64,000 nucleotides of DNA, taken from positions 2,294,001 through 2,358,000 of the forward strand of contig CAVTPU010000004.1 of NCBI GenBank assembly GCA_963736695.1, in the 5' to 3' direction. The position numbers and the translations under genes are program-made. Below the pieces are notes generated by a model. That model had not been told where the DNA came from. It saw only the letters and a program-made list of their open reading frames with translations, and did not search any database. Origin of the DNA: CAVTPU01 sp963736695. GTDB taxonomy: Bacteria > Actinomycetota > Actinomycetes > Mycobacteriales > Micromonosporaceae. Below are positions 52,688-62,191 of the stretch, piece after piece (the first letter of the stretch is position 1; the number at the start of each line of letters is the position of its first letter).

Positions 52688-53773
52688 GTGAAACTGCTTA
52701 TTCTCGGCGGCACCGAGTTCGTGGGCCGCGCCATCCGCGACGAGGCGATGCTCCGCGGCTGGGCGGTCACCGTCGTCAACCGCGGCACCCACCCGCCCGT
52801 GCCAGACGGCGCTGCTCAGCATGACACCACTCAGCACGGCATACGGACTCAGCACGGGATCGCGCAGCACGTCACCACCGAGCATCTCACCGCCGAGCAC
52901 GTCACCGCCCTGCGCGCCGACCGCACCGTGCCGGGTGCTCTCGCCGCCGCCGTGGCTGGCTGCCGTTGGGACGCGGTGGTCGACACATGGAGTGGCGCTC
53001 CCGTCGCGGTGCTCGACGCTGCCCGGGCGCTCGCGGACCACGTCGACCGCTACGCATACATCTCCACCCGGTCGGTCTACGCGTTTCCCACGCCAGCGTT
53101 TCTCGACGAGGACGCCCCGCTCGTCGACGCGACGCCGGACGCCAGCGACGCGGACTACGCACAGGCGAAGCGGGGCGGCGAGTTAGCCGTGGAGGCCCAT
53201 TTCGGCTCGCGGGCTCTCATCCCCAGGCCCGGATTGATCCTCGGCCCGCACGAGAACATCGGCCGGTTGCCGTGGTGGCTCACCCGGATCGCCCAGGGCG
53301 GCGTGGTGCCCGCGCCCGGCCCGAGCGACCTGCCGCTGCAATACATCGACGCACGCGATCTCGCGATCTGGACTCTCGACGCTATCGCGGCGGGCCTCGG
53401 CGGCGCGTTCAACGTGGTGAGCCCGCCCGGTCACACCACCATGGACGAGCTGCTGGAAACCTGCATACGTGTCACTGGGAGTGACGCGAAACTGCGGTGG
53501 TTCACCCCCGAACAGATCCTCGCCGCTGGCATCGAGCCATGGACCGAGCTGCCGATCTGGCTGCCGCCAGGCGAGCTTTATGACTCGTTGCATCAGGGCA
53601 ATGTCACACGCGCCCTTTCCGCCGGGCTGCGTTGCCGTCCAATCGGTGAGACCGTCGCTGACACCTGGCGTTGGCTCAGCCGCCTCGACGGTCCAGCACC
53701 CATCAGGCCGGACCGGCCACGGCCCGGGCTGACTTCGGAGGCGGAGGCCGCCCTCATGCGCGCCGTGTCATAG
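52688..53773 (+). CDS. NAD-dependent epimerase/dehydratase family protein
   Basis: The 361-residue protein is an extended short-chain dehydrogenase: the N-terminal LLILGGTEFVGRAIRDEAML binds NAD(P), YAYISTRSVYAFPTP contains the catalytic Ser/Thr strand, and a YAQAKRGGELAVEA variant gives the Tyr-x-x-x-Lys pair. LIPRPGLILGPHENIGRLPWW is typical of this actinobacterial reductase group. An insertion at residues 42-75 is made of degenerate five-residue repeats. GGAGG stands before the GTG at 52688. Substrate is probably a nucleotide sugar or similar; unknown. Confidence 0.88.
   Translation: MKLLILGGTEFVGRAIRDEAMLRGWAVTVVNRGTHPPVPDGAAQHDTTQHGIRTQHGIAQHVTTEHLTAEHVTALRADRTVPGALAAAVAGCRWDAVVDTWSGAPVAVLDAARALADHVDRYAYISTRSVYAFPTPAFLDEDAPLVDATPDASDADYAQAKRGGELAVEAHFGSRALIPRPGLILGPHENIGRLPWWLTRIAQGGVVPAPGPSDLPLQYIDARDLAIWTLDAIAAGLGGAFNVVSPPGHTTMDELLETCIRVTGSDAKLRWFTPEQILAAGIEPWTELPIWLPPGELYDSLHQGNVTRALSAGLRCRPIGETVADTWRWLSRLDGPAPIRPDRPRPGLTSEAEAALMRAVS
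52811..52909 (+). repeat. Degenerate 15-bp tandem repeats inside the epimerase gene
   Basis: The coding strand repeats a unit around CTCAGCACG/ACCGAGCAC about six times, giving AQH, TQH, TQH, AQH, TEH and AEH every five or six residues. Homologues normally have a short loop here. Confidence 0.75.
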
Positions 53774-53789
53774 TCGGCACGAGTCGCGC

Positions 53790-54467
53790 TCATTCGATGG
53801 AGCGAGGGCGAGGCGGGGAGGGCGTCGAACGGCTGGCGATCCTGCGGCGGTATTCCTCCTCGATCCGAACGGCGGCCTCGGCCGGATCATCGTGCTCCCA
53901 AACGCGAATCACCGCCCACCCAGCGGACCCCAATCGATGGTCGGTGTCACGATCCCTGCTCCGATTGGCTTCAATTTTCGAGCTCCAGAAGTCCGCGTTC
54001 ACTCGCGACGGGCGATAGTGAGCGTCGCAACCATGCCAAAAACAGCCATCCACGAAGACTGCCAGCATCGCGGTGGGAAACACCACATCGGCGGTTCTCC
54101 GAACACTCGGTACAGGCCGAACAGAAACCCGATACCTGAGTCCGGCCCGATGCAGAATCGAACGCAAACGTCGTTCGGGACCTGTATCACGGCACTTATT
54201 CGCCCGCATCGACGACCGAACCGCTGGGGTGGTCGCCCATGACCCTCGCGGGGTGGTGGCGACGCCAGCAGGCCCTTGGCCCGGGCCAAGATTCCATGGC
54301 CTTCCGCTAAGGTCTGGCGACGCGTCGCATGACTCACCTCGCCGAGATACCGGCTCGAGACCGCCCCCGATCCGACCATGTTGATACGCGCGGACCCGTC
54401 TCGTGTTTGGCAAGAGTTTCGGCTCAACTGAAGCACGGGCGAAAAGCCCAGTCTCAACCTCAACCAA
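53790..54467 (-). CDS. vsr: Very short patch repair endonuclease (Vsr)
   Basis: The last 150 residues carry the Vsr fold: MRANKCRDTGPERRLRSIL, a RRTADVVFPT strand with the catalytic Asp, AVFVDGCFWHGCDAHY with the active-site histidine and zinc cysteines, and AGWAVIRVWEHDDP. Vsr nicks beside T:G mismatches made by deamination of 5-methylcytosine. It is encoded next to a broken cytosine methyltransferase, its normal partner. The family similarity begins near SWATTPAVRSSM, where no ATG or GTG lies in frame; the first in-frame ATG upstream is 54467 and the next is internal (54209). The 5' end may therefore be damaged. Confidence 0.8.
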   Translation of the reverse strand: MVEVETGLFARASVEPKLLPNTRRVRAYQHGRIGGGLEPVSRRGESCDASPDLSGRPWNLGPGQGPAGVATTPRGSWATTPAVRSSMRANKCRDTGPERRLRSILHRAGLRYRVSVRPVPSVRRTADVVFPTAMLAVFVDGCFWHGCDAHYRPSRVNADFWSSKIEANRSRDRDTDHRLGSAGWAVIRVWEHDDPAEAAVRIEEEYRRRIASRSTPSPPRPRSIE

Positions 54468-54599
54468 ACGCCTGTCACGGCCGCCGGCAGCGCGATCCTG
54501 TTCGCAGCGACGGCTTGGCAGCCTGACCCGTCGTCCCCTCCACGCTCGAGCGTCGGCGGCCTCGCACCCGGACCGTTCCCACGAGTCGTCAATGTCACG

Positions 54600-55717
54600 T
54601 GCCGGCCTCTACATCATCGAGGGCGGCCGCGACGGCCCTTCGCAGACACCTCGCCGAGTTTCACCGGGACGGCATTCCCCGAGCCGCATCTGCTCTCGGC
54701 GCGATCCTTCCAACTTCCAGTCATCGGGGAACGGCATAACGCGAGCGGTCTCGCGGACGGTCATATAACGGTGATCCGCCAGATGTCCTGTCGCACGCGA
54801 GACGTTGGGCAAGGCTGATTGACACCTGGCGCCGAACCAACTCAACCTTGGACGATCGGCTGAGGTGGCCGGAGATCACGTCGGAATCCATGGTGGAGGC
54901 AGGCATGCTGGAGGCAGGCGGGCGGCAGGTCCGCCGTATCCAGGCCCCAGACCGCCAGAGGTCCGCCGGGAGGAGATCCTCGGGGTCGCAGCAAAATCGC
55001 GACATGAGGACTGCTGTCCCCCAGCGGCTGGGAAGAACTCCGGTGGAGAGCGGAATGATCGTGCTCAACTCCTCGAGCGCGTCGGCCCGTCGTTGCCCGG
55101 CAGTGCGCGAATGCCCCCAATCTCCGGCTTGGAGCCGGTGTCGACGCATCATCGCGTTCGAGGGATCGACCTCTCCAGCCTCAGCGTCGCCCCTGCCACG
55201 AATGGCTCACGCCACGTCGTCCGGCCACCGACGAACGGCAACGTCAGGTCACGTCGATGTAATCGAAGTACGGCTTGACGACGGTCTGAAGCCCCTGGAC
55301 GTTCTCGCATATCACCGCCCTCGGTCGGACCTGCCGAACCGCGCGGAAGAGCTGAGGAAACATGTTGCGCCGGTCCTCGTCCCCCAGCGCAACCCCTCCG
55401 AGACTGAACGGCTGACACGGGGGGTCCGCCACGCGAGCACATCCACGCGATCACGTAGGTGAGTCAAGTCGAGGTCCCTCACGTCCGCCTTCGCCAGCGG
55501 CCACGAATCGCCAGGCCCAGGCACATGGGAATCCCCAGCCAGGGTGCGACGTAAGCCTCGAGCGACGGCAGGCGTGAGTCGACCTCGCGAGGTGTCGACC
55601 CGCGACTGCACCGCCACTCACCAAGACCTCGCTCGCGAAGAGCGCGACGCTCGTGCGGTCACGCGGTTGAGGTCCATCCTGATCAAGCATCTCAAAAGCA
55701 TACCGCGGAGTTGTCAT
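54600..55717 (-). pseudogene. C5-cytosine DNA methyltransferase, frameshifted
   Basis: Fragments of one enzyme lie in changing frames. Starting near MTTPRYAFEML (55717), one frame holds ADVRDLDLTHLRDRVDVLA. A shift leads to PPCQPFSLGGVALGDEDRRN (motif IV with the catalytic Cys) and AVICENVQGL (motif VI). A second shift precedes LPFVGGRTTWREPF. The C-terminal part has HRYMTVRETARVMPFPDDW (motif IX region), and one more shift inside a GGGG run precedes LGNAVPVKLGEV (motif X). The target-recognition portion around 54850-55150 is not recognisable. M. and V. partners belong to type II systems. At least three frame breaks mean no functional product is expected. Confidence 0.75.
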
Positions 55718-55913
55718 CCGTCAGCCACCGCCACCCGTCGTTGCAGTCGCTCAGACGAGACAAAACCCGAGCTGGCAGATTCGCTGGCCAACTCAGGCAG
55801 GCGTCCCAGTCGCACGTCCGGCCGTTCGGACGCCGCGGCCCGGTACGTTTCGCGGAAACGGCGCACTCGCTTAGGCTGCTGAGGTCTCAGAAAACAACCG
55901 AAGGGAGTCACGG

Positions 55914-56637
55914 ATGCCGGCGAGCGAAGACTTCCGATTGAGCATCACCCGAGCACTCGGAGACAACCTTCCGAACCCTCGAGACCCAACGCCCGTGTCG
56001 TCGAAGCTGGAGTAGTCCGCCAACTCCAAGATCGGCCCGGCGTTTACCAGCTGTTCGAAGACCGGATCGGTCTACATCGGCCAAGCCGAGGAGTCACTGC
56101 CAGGACGCCTGCGCAACACCACCGAAAGCTCTCAGGCCGGATTGGATCGATGGACATGACTTTCACCTGTCTCTACGTCGTAAGGACCTACAGCGGTCGC
56201 CCAAGCCCTTCTGATAAATCCCATCAAAGCCCAGGGCAAGACGTCCATGGAACCAGTATGCTGGATTTGGAAACAACGACCCGGGCAAACAGCGAGACAC
56301 CACGGTCACCAAGTCAGGACATTTCGATATCGCTCACCCCATCAACCTGGAGTGGATTTGCGAAAATGTCTTACCCGGCGAATACACCGCGCACGACTTA
56401 CTTATCCAGGTCAAAGACGAGTTGCCCTACCTATTCCGATACGAACAAGCGGATCTTCACAAGGAAGTCATCGTCATCATCCGCGAAACAACCCCAACCG
56501 CCGACGAATTGTTCTCAGCCCTGGCATCCGCGATCGCGGCAGCGGACCCAAGGTGGCAAATCACTGCTCTCCCTGGCTATGTAATCATGTACGCCGCGAA
56601 AGGCCCCTATCCAAGCGCCACCACAATCTATCCGTGA
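55914..56637 (+). pseudogene. GIY-YIG restriction endonuclease, Eco29kI-like, frameshifted
   Basis: An ATG with AAGGGAG starts a 33-codon peptide ended by TAG at 56013. Other frames then give RPGVYQLFEDRIG, a shift to SVYIGQAEESLPGRLRN (together the GIY...YIG pair and catalytic Arg), another to HHRKLSGRIG...MTFTCLYVV, and finally WNQYAGFGNNDPGKQRD through a terminal YPSATTIYP and TAA/TGA region. Order and spacing fit the Eco29kI family of GIY-YIG type II enzymes (CCGCGG cutters in the founding case). A 5mC methyltransferase, as remains next door, is their usual partner. Family assignment is from memory of motifs; a profile search would be decisive. Confidence 0.6.
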
Positions 56638-58413
56638 AAACGTGACGTCTTAGGACAATCGGGCCAACACCAATCGAGCATCCACCGTCGACAACGACGT
56701 GCCGTTGACGGGCCTGTTCTGGCGGACTTCCGTTGATGGGCACTGTCGATGGCTCGTTCGTCAGGTGTGCCGACCTTGACGACGACCCCCCGTTGGTCGT
56801 ACGCATGTTTCTATCGTAGCGACACAGCAGCCCTAGCCAACGAAAAGTTCGGCTATTCTCCGATCCGTCCACACTGGACTATATGAACGCAGCAGCCAGC
56901 GCGGATCACGCTGGATCATCTATCCGGCAGGTTGTGAAAGACCCCACCGAGAATGCGAGCATCCGGAGGAGCCGAGCAGGAAGAGGCGCGCATCTCTGCG
57001 CTGAGCTCGCGGCTCGCAGCGGGACCTCCGGGTCCTCCTTGGCGGAGCACCAGGCCGAGTCGGCGGTGGAAGTGAATCGCGGAATCCGTTGCCTCGACAA
57101 GGACGTGACAGTTGGAGATAGTCTTCTCAGCACACTGTCCGACCGTCCGGCCCCTCGTTCACCGCCGAGTGAGGTCGCAATGTGGCACCCATAAACTTAG
57201 GGTTCTTCGCGATCACCGATCTGATACGTCGACACGCCGCTAGCATCGGATGCTCGGCGATATCGCCGAGAGTGCGGTTGGCGACCCGGTAGTTATCGAA
57301 GCGGGCCCGCACGGCACTGCTGATGCCCTTCGCGTTGTCTGCTACGTCAACGAACATCTGCTGCGCCTTGATCGGGTCTGGCACCAAGTAGACGTCAGGC
57401 CCACGTATTCGTCGGCAAGGCGCTGCATTTGGGCGACTAACCTCTCCCGATCGGCCTGTGGCTTCGCGCTGCGGTCCGCACCCACAGACGGACCAGTTGC
57501 GGTCGAGCTCCACGATCGCCGCGGCGATGTCGCGTTTCTCGCCGTGTACACCGAGGTGCGATGCTGGCCTCGATGGTTCGCTCGCCGGAAGCGCCTGGAC
57601 CGACGGGATGGCGAGGAAACCGACTTGGCCGGCGTCGTCAACCGGCTCGAAGCGGCAGCCACCAGCTCTCCGCGCGCGAACAGGCCGTCATAGCGATATC
57701 CCGCCGCGGGTGCGTATCGAAATGATTGGCGTGCAGGGGCCTCGAACCACGCGAATGACCTCGTCGGTCAGGATCGCTGGGCACTAGAAGCACGCGTGGT
57801 GTCCGGGCGGCATCGGGTCAATTGACTGATCGGCGACCTGTTTGTCCGATCGTCAGGTAGGTTCGAGCTCGTGGCCACCAGTCCGGTGTAGATGATCAGA
57901 TAGCACCGTAAGCTCCTCATCATCCTTATAGCCATCCTGATGACGACGATAAGATTCGGCTAGCCAGTTACGTGCAGGGATCCCGTACAGATTCGTTCGC
58001 CTGAAGCGGCCGATGAATCTTGGCCGCCGCGACCGCCGAGCGCGACGCAAACTCGGTGGCCCGACGATCGATCGCCCGGAGGACAGCGCCGAACCACGAT
58101 AGATCAGCCATGCTGGGGTATGCCAGCATGCCCTATCAGTGATCGGCATGGCAGCCATCGCCTCGCCTGATCGCTCAACGCGGCTCGCGAGTCTTCTTCG
58201 AGGTCGCCGCGCTGAATTTCGGCACCGCGGGCCGCCACCGACTTCGGGGTTCGGACGAAGACGGCTCGGCGGAACGGTCGACCCTCCACGGAACTTCGAC
58301 AAGACACATGGCGGGTACGGACAGGGGGGCTCGCAGCGTTGCACTGGGCCGCCATAATGAGACATCCATCGCCGAGAGTGGATCTCTGGCGTCGTCGTAC
58401 TCGCGAGGTGACC
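56638..58413. other. 1.8-kb gene-poor, lower-GC decayed region
   Basis: No intact gene is convincing. Minus-strand fragments in shifted frames look once coding: ADRSAKPQADRERLVAQMQR followed by VPDPIKAQQMFVDVADNAKG and RTLGDIAEHPMLAACRRIRS (57170-57520). Another ends RNWLAESYRRHQDGYKDDEE (57870-57965). I cannot assign either. Together with the dead restriction genes they suggest a decaying acquired segment. No tRNA, integrase or clear attachment repeat was seen. Confidence 0.5.
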
Positions 58414-58902
58414 ATGTCTGATCATGCCCGCATCGATGGATCGCTGGCCGACCTGATCGTGGCGGCGTCGCGTCACGCGGTCGCCCAGATCGCACCGGCC
58501 GAGTCTGAGGTGTTCGACGGCGTCGCCGACGGGTGGCGGGCCGACGTCACCTCGGGGCGGCGCGACTGGACCGTGCCCGGGAGTTCGGTCGGCTTCGGAA
58601 TCGACTCGACGCTGGTCACCGAGGTGGTGATCCAGGCGAGCGCCGCCGCGGTGGCCGAGGTGCTGATCGGGGCGGGACGAGGACTCGGCCGAGGGTGGCG
58701 TCGATGGTGGCGTCGACGAGCGACACCAGCCAATACCGCGCCGACCAGCGACGTCGTGTCGTCGGCCGGCGCTGCCGGTGTGGACACCGCCCGCCTGCGA
58801 GACGCCTGCCTGCGGCATGGGGTTGCTCTCGGGCTGTCGGCCGACCAGGCACTGCTGCTGGCCGACGCGTTGGTGGGTTCGCTGGCACCCGATCAGCCAT
58901 GA
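58414..58902 (+). CDS. Uncharacterised protein upstream of M48 protease
   Basis: I do not recognise this 162-residue protein. GAGGTGACC precedes the ATG at 58414, giving a well-placed start. It has a helical N-terminus (LADLIVAASRHAVAQIAPAE), an Arg/Trp-rich centre (RGLGRGWRRWWRRRATP) and a C-terminal LGLSADQALLLADALVGSLA helix. No signal peptide or clear membrane span is seen. The stop overlaps the start of the M48 gene (ATGA), so the two are translationally coupled and probably work together. Confidence 0.7.
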   Translation: MSDHARIDGSLADLIVAASRHAVAQIAPAESEVFDGVADGWRADVTSGRRDWTVPGSSVGFGIDSTLVTEVVIQASAAAVAEVLIGAGRGLGRGWRRWWRRRATPANTAPTSDVVSSAGAAGVDTARLRDACLRHGVALGLSADQALLLADALVGSLAPDQP

Positions 58903-60842
58903 CCCGGGCCTGGGACACAAACCCCCGGGCACTGACCTGGATCTATCTTCTCGCCGCGGCGAGCTTGGCGAGTGTCGGGGTCGCGGCCGGCCGCTTGTTC
59001 TTTCTCGGACACCGACCGTGGAGCCTGCAGTACGCAGCGGCCCTGGCGAGGTGTGAGCGGGAGGCGGAGTTCGCCGACTGCCTCGCCGGCCCGGCCCGGC
59101 CGTGGGGCGTGGCGATGCTCGCCGGGGCGGTGGCGATGCTGGTGGCCGCGAGCCTGCTCGCCGTCGCTATCCCGTTCGCCGATCAGCGCCGCCTGCGTCG
59201 GCACGCCGGCCGGTTCGACGTCACCGGCGCACGAACGCGCTTCGACGAGCTGTGCATACGGACCGGTCTGACCGGCCGGTCGCGCCCGGTGATGCTGATC
59301 GCCGGTCCCCCCGTACGCCAAGCATTCACCACGGCAACGGCGGGCGGACGCCCGACGGTGGTGGTTCCGGTGGCGCTCGCGCTCGCGCACAACGACCAGG
59401 CCAGGTTCGACCCCGTGGTCCTGCACGAACTGGGCCACGTCGCGGCCGGTGACGTGCGTTGGGTGGGCGCGTTGCGCGGGCTTTCCTGGTTGACGGTGCC
59501 GGCCGTGCTGGTGGGGCTATTCCCCGAACTGATCCGGTTCGGGGCGACGGTGGTGCCGGTCACCACAGCAGTGGAGGCGGCCGGGTTGACGTTCGCGGTG
59601 GCGGTGCTCGCCGCCGCGCTGTTGCGTGTGCGCGAACACGAAGCCGATCGTTATGTGCTGGCACACGGATCAGGCGAGGCGCTCGCCGTCGCACTGGGTC
59701 GGGCGCCGTCGCGTTCACGCGTGACCTTGTTCGCCCGACACCCGACACCCGGCTCGCGGGTCGCGGCACTGCGTGGGGGCAGTCCCACGTGGGAGGCCGG
59801 TTTCGGACACTCCCTCGGCGTCGGTTTCGTCGCGAGCATGACCTCCGCCGCCGTCACCACCGCAGTCGGCACACTGCACGTGCCGACCCATGGTTGGTTG
59901 GCCCCGGCCATCGGGATGACCACCGGCGCCCTGCTGCTGGCCGCATGCCTGGTGCCGGCCATGCTTCGCCGCGCCGCCGTCGGAGGCCTGTCGTGGTTGC
60001 CGACGCTGACCGGCGTGGCCAGCGGTTTCGCGGCCGGCGCGGCCGTGTCACCCGTCGTCTCGGTGCCGGGTCAACCCGCGTTTCCCTTCGCCGCGTCCGG
60101 TGCGATGGCGGCTGCGACCGTCGCCCTCGCCGCGTTGGCCGCAGCCGGCGGGGTCGGCCTCTGCGCGCTCATCGCGGTCGTCGCGACACAACCAATGGCT
60201 GGTACGGGCAGCCGCGCTCGCCTCATCGCGACAGTCGCCGCGACCGGAGCTCTGGTCGCGGCGCTGGGCCCGGTGCCGGCCGTGACGAGCATTCTCGCGT
60301 CACCAATCCACGTGCACATTTACCTCGTGTTCGGGTTGACCGCCAGCGGATGGCCGTTGCTCGCCGCCACCGCGCCCGTGGGAGTCGCACTGCTGGCCCG
60401 CGCCAGCGGTCCCGCACTGCGGTCCCGTTCGCGCGGGACGGCGGCAGTGGCGACCGGTTTGGTCGCCGGCGTGATCGGCTCACTGTCCACAGTGCTCGAC
60501 GTGGGACTGGCAGAGACCGGTGTGGCGGCGTGGCAACAGTTGTGGTGGATCGCGACCGCCGCCGGCCTGGCGATCCTGACAGCGGCGGCATTCCGGGGAG
60601 TCACGCAGTTGGCCATCGCGATCCCCCAAGCGTGGCTCGCGACCACCATCGCAACGCTGATCCACTATGGATCGGCTGTGATGACGGGGAAAGCGGGTTA
60701 CTTCTGGCCGGCCGCGCTGACCCCAGTGGCGTGGCTCGCCGCCATTTTCACCGTCGCCGCGCCGATGCTGATCCTCGTGGCACGGTGGAGACTCGTGGCC
60801 CGGTGGAGACTTGTAGCCCGGTGGAGACTCGTGTGGGCGTGA
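58899..60842 (+). CDS. Integral-membrane M48 metalloprotease
   Basis: The 647-residue protein has hydrophobic helices at the N-terminus (TWIYLLAAASLASVGVAAG, MLAGAVAMLVAASLLAVAI), a zinc site in VVLHELGHVAAGDVRW (HExxH) and a downstream EHEADRYVLAHG providing the third ligand. About ten more hydrophobic segments follow. This is an M48 (HtpX/BlaR1-related) membrane protease with a long polytopic tail. It may process membrane or regulatory proteins; the coupled upstream gene could be a partner. The very end repeats VARWRL three times. Confidence 0.88.
   Translation: MTRAWDTNPRALTWIYLLAAASLASVGVAAGRLFFLGHRPWSLQYAAALARCEREAEFADCLAGPARPWGVAMLAGAVAMLVAASLLAVAIPFADQRRLRRHAGRFDVTGARTRFDELCIRTGLTGRSRPVMLIAGPPVRQAFTTATAGGRPTVVVPVALALAHNDQARFDPVVLHELGHVAAGDVRWVGALRGLSWLTVPAVLVGLFPELIRFGATVVPVTTAVEAAGLTFAVAVLAAALLRVREHEADRYVLAHGSGEALAVALGRAPSRSRVTLFARHPTPGSRVAALRGGSPTWEAGFGHSLGVGFVASMTSAAVTTAVGTLHVPTHGWLAPAIGMTTGALLLAACLVPAMLRRAAVGGLSWLPTLTGVASGFAAGAAVSPVVSVPGQPAFPFAASGAMAAATVALAALAAAGGVGLCALIAVVATQPMAGTGSRARLIATVAATGALVAALGPVPAVTSILASPIHVHIYLVFGLTASGWPLLAATAPVGVALLARASGPALRSRSRGTAAVATGLVAGVIGSLSTVLDVGLAETGVAAWQQLWWIATAAGLAILTAAAFRGVTQLAIAIPQAWLATTIATLIHYGSAVMTGKAGYFWPAALTPVAWLAAIFTVAAPMLILVARWRLVARWRLVARWRLVWA
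60774..60833 (+). repeat. Three 18-bp tandem repeats at the 3' end of the M48 gene
   Basis: CTCGTGGCACGGTGGAGA and two near copies are followed by a partial fourth, coding for LVARWR repeats in the cytosolic tail. Confidence 0.85.
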
Positions 60843-61602
60843 TCCCATCCGTGGTGGCGGGCGCCGCAGCAGTGGCGGTGCTGGCATTCGGCGTACCCGG
60901 CGGGTTTGCTCCGCCCGTGACGGTGACCGACGCGACTGGGATGACCGGCGCGGTGGACGACCACCCACCCGAGTCCGGCCGGCGCCACGCCGACAGGCAG
61001 CGCCACGCCGACCGCGCACCCGGCCCGCACCCTCACCTCCGCCGAGGCCCGGCGAGTCGCGAACGCCGCGTGGGCCGCGCTGCCCCAAGGATGGCAACGC
61101 GTCACCCCGTCGAGACCCGGCCGCGCCACCATCACCCCCGCTCGAGTGCGTCGTCCTCGCGCATGACGACTACCTCGATCCGCTCACACCACACGAGCGG
61201 GCACGCGGCGAAGTCGAATACGAGACCCGGCGGGGTCCAGTCGGCATCAGCTCGCAATCCCTGAACGTCATCGTCACCAGCTATGCCCAACCCGTGCCCG
61301 CCGCCGTCTTCGACGCGGCCCGCGCCGCCCGCGACCAGTGCCCCCGATTCACCGGCGGCAACGGCGGGTCGCCGGTCGACTTCACTGTGAGCGCTGCGCC
61401 AGACCCGCCATTTGGCGACCGTTCGTGGCGGGTGAACTATCGGATGCGGGTCGGCGAAGTCACCGGTTCAACGACGACCGTCGTCATCGCGTCCGGCACC
61501 AGTCTCGTCATCGTGTCGATGATCGCGATTGTCGAGCCCCTCGACGAAGCCATCCTCGACCGGGCACTCGCGGCCGCCGTCGGCGAACTCGGCAAATATT
61601 GA
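60833..61602 (+). pseudogene. Secreted protein gene with two frameshifts
   Basis: The GTG at 60833 overlaps the end of the M48 gene and starts a signal-like stretch (PSVVAGAAAVAVLAFGVPGG). Protein-like sequence then moves frame near 60970 to TPTGSATPTAHPARTLTSAE...WAALPQGWQRVTPSRPG, and again near 61140 to ECVVLAHDDYLDPLTPHER...SPVDFTVSAAPD ... AAAVGELGKY (stop at 61600-61602). The final domain resembles extracytoplasmic sensor domains like that of mycobacterial PknH, with weak confidence. The start codon at 61294 (GTG) would make only a 102-residue fragment. Either the gene is broken or two bases are wrong in the sequence. Confidence 0.6.
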
Positions 61603-61657
61603 CGCCGTCGGACAACTGACACCGCACGGTCGTCGAGGTGGGCCGCCGTCTGTCGGG

Positions 61658-62191
61658 TCACGGCGTTCCGTCGCGCTGATCCTGCCACGGATAGCCATAT
61701 GCCACGAAGGTGTCCCGCAACGACACGGCATCCAACTCGTTGGCTTCCCTCGCCAGTTCCTCGTCCGCGATATCGGTGATGACAAGATATCCACCGTCGG
61801 CGAAGACCGCACCGACGTCGACTCGGTCGATTCGGATGACGGTCACCGGCTTCGCAGATCTGCCACGGGCCAGGATGACCTGATCGGACGTGACAGTGAC
61901 CCTCAGCACTCCAAGAGTCGTAAAGATTCCCCTAAGTAGACCGATCAGGCCGCCGGCCACGATTGGCACGATCACGCGTGGTACGTCGGGTAGAGCCACA
62001 ATGAGATTCGCCACGTGGTGGTAGTTGAGCCACTGATGAGTCACGAGCCAATCCGCACCAGCCTGGATCACCCATCCCACGACCGCACCGATCACCGGAT
62101 AGCCATAGGTGACGACCGTTCTGCGCAACCGAGATTCCGCCACCGTGACGGCGCCCGTAACAGTGCCCGGGCGTTCGGTATCCCCACTCAC
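61658..62191 (-). CDS. YqeB-like membrane protein
   Basis: The 177-residue protein has two transmembrane helices (YPVIGAVVGWVIQAGADWLV and VPRVIVPIVAGGLIGLLRGI) and a C-terminal PH-like domain (LRVTVTSDQVILARG, VGAVFADGGYLVITDIADEELAREANEL, YPWQDQ). This matches the actinobacterial YqeB family, function unknown. GTG at 62191 overlaps the stop of the ABC permease gene (GTGA), and AAAGGA precedes it. It is therefore the third gene of the transporter operon. Confidence 0.8.
   Translation of the reverse strand: MSGDTERPGTVTGAVTVAESRLRRTVVTYGYPVIGAVVGWVIQAGADWLVTHQWLNYHHVANLIVALPDVPRVIVPIVAGGLIGLLRGIFTTLGVLRVTVTSDQVILARGRSAKPVTVIRIDRVDVGAVFADGGYLVITDIADEELAREANELDAVSLRDTFVAYGYPWQDQRDGTP

Noticed and set aside
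57700..57790. Possible tRNA remnant as attachment site (a TTCGAGG stretch)
   Set aside because: The T-stem does not pair and no other tRNA arm is present.
57853..58932. A 359-codon minus-strand frame across the decayed region and the next gene
   Set aside because: It overlaps two plus-strand genes with good starts; only its last 50 residues look protein-like, most likely a remnant.
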